Source of the DNA: Mycolicibacterium sp. BiH015 | GTDB taxonomy: Bacteria > Actinomycetota > Actinomycetes > Mycobacteriales > Mycobacteriaceae | DNA: 64,000 bases | NCBI RefSeq assembly: GCF_027706845.1 | Contig: NZ_JAQGCZ010000007.1 | Coordinates: 236,244-300,243 of the forward strand | Direction of reading: 5' to 3' | Part shown: piece by piece, positions 61,299-64,000 of the stretch | Numbering within the stretch: the first letter of the stretch is position 1 | How the letters are laid out: every line of letters starts with the position of its first letter | Translations under genes and position numbers: made by a program | Notes under the pieces: model-generated | What the model was told of the DNA's origin: nothing | The model's database searches: none | The model's input: the letters and a program-made list of their open reading frames with translations, nothing else

Positions 61299-61310
61299 GT
61301 CCGTAAGTTT

Positions 61311-61328
61311 ACTTGACACCTGTCAAGT
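61311..61328. promoter_or_regulatory. Perfect 18-bp palindromic operator
   Basis: ACTTGACA and TGTCAAGT are separated by CC in the gap between the divergent DUF4334 and YchJ-like genes. The core TTGACACCTGTCAA matches the site before echA (20516-20529) at 12 of 14 positions. It is probably a TetR-type operator; no matching regulator gene is adjacent. Confidence 0.65.
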
Positions 61329-61344
61329 CACGACACTGTGGGGC

Positions 61345-61719
61345 ATGCGCACCGACGAACCCTGCCCGTGTGGCGCCGGCGATCAGTTCGGTGTGTGCTG
61401 TCTGCCGCTGCTCGTCGGGGAACGTCAAGCCGAGACCGCTGAGGAGCTCATGCGCTCGCGCTACAGCGCCTATGTGGTCGGGGAATCTGATTACCTGTGG
61501 CGCACATGGCATCCGCGAACACGCCCCGCCGACGTCGCGGATTACACGGTGACCTGGACGCGGCTGGAGATCGTCGATCGCGTGGACGGCCGACGTGGAG
61601 ACGATTCAGGTGAGGTCGAATTTCGGGCCCACCACAGGGCGGGTGTGCTGCACGAACGGTCCAGGTTCGCCGTGCGCGGCGGGCGCTGGTTCTACGTCGA
61701 CGGCGACCTGCTCGATTGA
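61345..61719 (+). CDS. YchJ-family (UPF0225) SEC-C protein
   Basis: A 124-residue protein. The SEC-C-type zinc motif is CPCGAGDQFGVCC at the N-terminus, followed by the YchJ domain (ELMRSRYSAYVVGESDYLW and RTWHPRTRP) with an NTF2-like fold (VEFRAHHRAGVLHERSRF). Possible metal-binding accessory protein; role unknown. ATG 61345 precedes MRTDEPCPCG. Confidence 0.87.
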   Translation: MRTDEPCPCGAGDQFGVCCLPLLVGERQAETAEELMRSRYSAYVVGESDYLWRTWHPRTRPADVADYTVTWTRLEIVDRVDGRRGDDSGEVEFRAHHRAGVLHERSRFAVRGGRWFYVDGDLLD

Positions 61720-61726
61720 GTCTTCA

Positions 61727-61761
61727 TCGCCCGGCCGGCGTCGTCGACACCGACCGGGCGA
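61727..61761. terminator. Bidirectional terminator between YchJ-like gene and ald
   Basis: TCGCCCGG (61727-61734) and CCGGGCGA (61754-61761) form a perfect 8-bp stem, with further partial pairing inward, in the convergent gap. Confidence 0.6.
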
Positions 61762-61776
61762 GAGGGGGACAGGTCG

Positions 61777-62892
61777 TCAGACCAGCAGGTCTGCTGGGTC
61801 GGTGAAGGGCAGGCCGAGGTCGGTGGCCACCTGCTCGGACAGCAGTGCGCCTTCGTGCGTCGAAAGTCCCTTCGCCAGCGCTGCATCGGTGCGGCAAGCG
61901 TCCTGCCACCCCTTGCCTGCCAGTTTCAGCACGTAGGGCAGCGTGGCGTTGGTCAGCGCATAGGTCGAGGTGCGCGGCACGGCACCGGGCATGTTGGCGA
62001 CGCAGTAGAACACGGTGTCGTGTACCGCGAACGTCGGGTCGTCGTGCGTGGTCGGCCGGGAATCCTCGAAGCAACCGCCCTGATCGATCGCGATGTCGAC
62101 GAGCACGGCACCCGATTTCATGGCTGCCACAGTCGAATTGGTGACCAGCTTGGGCGCCTTCGCGCCGGGCACCAGTACCGCACCGATGACGAGGTCGGCG
62201 CCTTTGACCGCATCCTCGAGGTCGAGCATCGACGAATAGCGGGTCTCGATGCTCCCGTTGAACTCGTTGTCGATCTTGCGCAGCGTGTTGATGTTCACGT
62301 CGAAAACGTTGACGTGTGCGCCCATGCCCTTGGCGATGCGCGCGGCGTTGTAGCCGGCCACGCCGCCGCCGATGACGACGACCTCGGCGGGTGCTACGCC
62401 GGGAACGCCGCCCATCAGGACGCCGCGACCGCCGTGGCTGCGCATCAGGTGATATGCGCCGACCTGAGCGGAAAGCCTGCCGGCCACCTCACTCATCGGG
62501 GCCAGCAGCGGCAGGGCGCCGTCTGCGGTCTGCACCGTCTCATAGGCAATCGACGTGGTGCCCGATGCCATGAGGGCGTCGGTGCACGGCTTGGATGCGG
62601 CGAGGTGGAGGTAGGTGAAGAGCGTTTGGCCTTTGCGCATCTTCGTGTACTCGGGCTCGATCGGCTCCTTGACCTTGAGCAGCAGCTCAGCCTCGGCCCA
62701 CACCTCGTCGGCACCGCTGACCATCTGCGCGCCGGCACGCTTGAAGTCGGCGTCCGAGATGGCGGAGCCGTCGCCGGCGCCGGCCTGGATGAGCACTTCG
62801 TGGCCACGCTGCACCAGCTCGGCGACACCGGACGGGGTGATCGCGACTCGGAATTCGTTGTTCTTGATCTCGGTCGGGATGCCGACGCGCAT
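61777..62892 (-). CDS. ald: L-alanine dehydrogenase
   Basis: A 371-residue alanine dehydrogenase interconverting L-alanine and pyruvate with NAD. The N-terminal substrate part is MRVGIPTEIKNNEFRVAITP, the active-site region includes FTYLHLAASKPCTDALMASG, and the Rossmann motif is VVVIGGGVAGYNAARIAKGM. The start at 62892 removes two residues of the longer frame. Divergent from its regulator gene aldR. Confidence 0.96.
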   Translation of the reverse strand: MRVGIPTEIKNNEFRVAITPSGVAELVQRGHEVLIQAGAGDGSAISDADFKRAGAQMVSGADEVWAEAELLLKVKEPIEPEYTKMRKGQTLFTYLHLAASKPCTDALMASGTTSIAYETVQTADGALPLLAPMSEVAGRLSAQVGAYHLMRSHGGRGVLMGGVPGVAPAEVVVIGGGVAGYNAARIAKGMGAHVNVFDVNINTLRKIDNEFNGSIETRYSSMLDLEDAVKGADLVIGAVLVPGAKAPKLVTNSTVAAMKSGAVLVDIAIDQGGCFEDSRPTTHDDPTFAVHDTVFYCVANMPGAVPRTSTYALTNATLPYVLKLAGKGWQDACRTDAALAKGLSTHEGALLSEQVATDLGLPFTDPADLLV

Positions 62893-62985
62893 GATCACTC
62901 CTCGATAGGCTTTTGGTTTCCATAATTGTGAAGAAAACGCGGAATGAAGGCAATAACCATGATGATGATTCCGTAGAATTGCGCT
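62893..62985. promoter_or_regulatory. Divergent ald/aldR control region
   Basis: A 93-bp AT-rich gap, unusual for this genome, with repeated GATGAT and AATT elements (TTTCCATAATTGTGAAG; GATTCCGTAGAATTGC). In mycobacteria AldR binds several boxes here to control ald. Individual boxes cannot be fixed by eye. Confidence 0.55.
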
Positions 62986-63501
62986 ATGGCAGAAGAATCA
63001 TCGGAAAATGACGGGGCTCACGCGGCGCGTCCGAAGGATGTTCGGGGTGTGGCGATCGATGACGTCGACCGGCGCATTCTCACGGCGCTTCACGCTGACG
63101 CGCGGATGTCCAACAGTGCGCTTGCGGATCTGATCGGGATCGCACCCTCGACGTGTCACGGCCGTGTGCGGCGCCTGCAAGAGGTGGGGGTGATCCGGGG
63201 GTTCTACGCCGACATCGACCCTGCGGCGATCGGGCTGACGCTGCAGGCGATGATCTCGGTCAGCCTGCAGGCCAACTCGCGGGGCAAGATTCGAAGCTTC
63301 ATCCAGACGATCCGGCGCAAGCCCCAGGTGATGGATGTCTACTTCCTGGCCGGCGCCGACGATTTCATCCTGCATGTCGCGGCCCGCGACACCGACGATC
63401 TGCGCGCGTTCGTCGTCGACAACCTCAACGCCGACGCCGACGTGGCGGGGACGCAGACATCACTGATCTTCGAGCACCTGCGGGGTGCCTCGCCGCTGTG
63501 A
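62986..63501 (+). CDS. aldR: Lrp/AsnC-family regulator AldR
   Basis: A 171-residue Lrp-type regulator. The helix-turn-helix (DDVDRRILTALHADARMSNS, then ALADLIGIAPSTCHGRVRRL) follows a 25-residue hydrophilic tail, and the RAM ligand domain has VMDVYFLAGADDFILHVAAR. It controls ald in response to alanine. Identity rests on domain type and conserved divergence from ald. Confidence 0.9.
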   Translation: MAEESSENDGAHAARPKDVRGVAIDDVDRRILTALHADARMSNSALADLIGIAPSTCHGRVRRLQEVGVIRGFYADIDPAAIGLTLQAMISVSLQANSRGKIRSFIQTIRRKPQVMDVYFLAGADDFILHVAARDTDDLRAFVVDNLNADADVAGTQTSLIFEHLRGASPL

Positions 63502-63502
63502 A

Positions 63503-63886
63503 TCAGGCCGGCGTCAACGTGACATTGTGGAGAGCGACGGCTACGTCGCTCGGCAGGATGTCGACGAAGGTGGGAGCGTTGCGCTGCGCGGGCCCGGTCG
63601 CGATGATGTTGCCGGGGAACGTGGGAGCGCAGGGAAAATTGTTGCAGCGGAACCAGATTCCCGGTGGGCTCTGGTAGGGCTGCATGCTGGGGGACTGATC
63701 GACGCGGTAGCGGCCGGGAGGGATGTAGGTGGTGGCCCACCCGTCGCGAGGCTGGGTCGTCACGCCGAAGACGCCGTTGCTCCCATACGGCACAGCCTGT
63801 GCGTTCGGCGCGGTGAGTGCCACGCCCACAAGTGCGGACGCGGCCGTCGCGGCGAGCGTCGAGGTTCGCCAGGATGAGCAGCCCAT
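63503..63886 (-). CDS. Small secreted protein
   Basis: A 127-residue exported protein. The signal peptide (TLAATAASALVGVALTAPNA) ends at AQA-VPYG. The mature part has GWATTYIPPGRYRVDQSPSM and a disulfide pair in WFRCNNFPCAPTFPG. This fold is common in mycobacterial secreted hypothetical proteins. It is convergent with aldR, one base after its stop. Function unknown. Confidence 0.78.
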   Translation of the reverse strand: MGCSSWRTSTLAATAASALVGVALTAPNAQAVPYGSNGVFGVTTQPRDGWATTYIPPGRYRVDQSPSMQPYQSPPGIWFRCNNFPCAPTFPGNIIATGPAQRNAPTFVDILPSDVAVALHNVTLTPA

Positions 63887-63905
63887 CCCCTGAGGTTAGA
63901 CGGCG

Positions 63906-64000
63906 CTACGGCTCGTCGTCCTGGTCTTCGGGGAGTAGGTAGCGTTCGGGGTGGTGGTAGCCGTTGGTGCGGTGTTGGCCGGTGTCGAGGTCGGGTGGTG
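63906..64000 (-). CDS. DUF222/HNH endonuclease-type protein, 3' end
   Basis: The frame entering from the right edge encodes PDLDTGQHRTNGYHHPERYL and LPEDQDDEP before TAG at 63908-63906. The sequence TNGYHHPERYL is typical of the C-terminus of the 13E12/REP-family DUF222-HNH proteins that are scattered through mycobacterial genomes. The rest lies outside the window. Confidence 0.7.
   Translation of the reverse strand, partial: PPDLDTGQHRTNGYHHPERYLLPEDQDDEP

Noticed and set aside
1..64000. CRISPR array, tRNA, rRNA, prophage or complete insertion sequence
   Set aside because: Looked for spaced repeats, cloverleaf-type sequences, transposase or integrase frames; none were seen.

Overview
This window is chromosomal DNA of a Mycobacterium, most likely a rapid grower (Mycolicibacterium type). 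GC content is high. The housekeeping order cobA-efpA-proS-(two Rv2844/Rv2843-like genes)-rimP-nusA-ylxR-infB-rbfA-nrnA-dinF, then pptT-truB, then mntR-ribF-rpsO-pnp-pepR-ald-aldR, is the order known from the M. tuberculosis Rv2847c-Rv2779c region. A class A beta-lactamase between pepR and ald is the arrangement I recall from M. smegmatis (blaS). No rRNA, tRNA, CRISPR array or complete insertion sequence was seen.

Layout. 0-14 kb: the 3' end of cobA, two tandem EfpA-type drug exporters, proS, and the rimP-to-dinF translation/transcription block. 14-18 kb: a sulfonate/nitrate-type ABC importer translationally coupled to an FMN monooxygenase of the NtaA family. 18-24 kb: methyltransferase/MerR pair, a double-truncation gene scar, an enoyl-CoA hydratase, DUF2277, DUF1802, a CocE/NonD hydrolase and a DUF3558-like secreted protein. 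23.7-26.3 kb: metallophosphoesterase, pptT and truB. 26.3-53.7 kb: an accessory block separating truB from mntR-ribF. 53.7-64 kb: mntR, ribF, rpsO, pnp, pepR, beta-lactamase, DUF4334 protein, YchJ-like protein, ald/aldR, a small secreted protein, and the 3' end of a DUF222/HNH (13E12-type) gene.

The accessory block is the most interesting part. An Ltp1-type thiolase operon (thiolase, SRPBCC, MaoC hydratase, SDR, acyl-CoA dehydrogenase, alpha/beta hydrolase, acyl-CoA ligase; 32969-40131) is preceded by a TetR gene. On each side lies a secreted PD40 beta-propeller protein next to an OmpR-type response regulator/histidine kinase pair. The left propeller gene is broken by a frameshift; the right one is intact at 939 residues. 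An orphan MceE-type lipoprotein sits on the left. Operator-like motifs built on ACATACGT or GACAGACAKAC, several placed inside recognisable -35/-10 promoters, occur before the MCE lipoprotein, between the response regulator and tetR, before the thiolase operon and before the intact propeller gene. This suggests one TetR-controlled regulon linking surface or secreted proteins to degradation of an unknown acyl substrate.

Further right are a TetR/HXXEE membrane-protein pair with a perfect palindromic operator and a partial beta-ketoadipate cluster (pcaJ-pcaI-pcaD-pcaF with a divergent LysR gene). Next to that cluster is a second scar, where the 3' ends of catC and a LuxR-type regulator are joined with both 5' parts missing.
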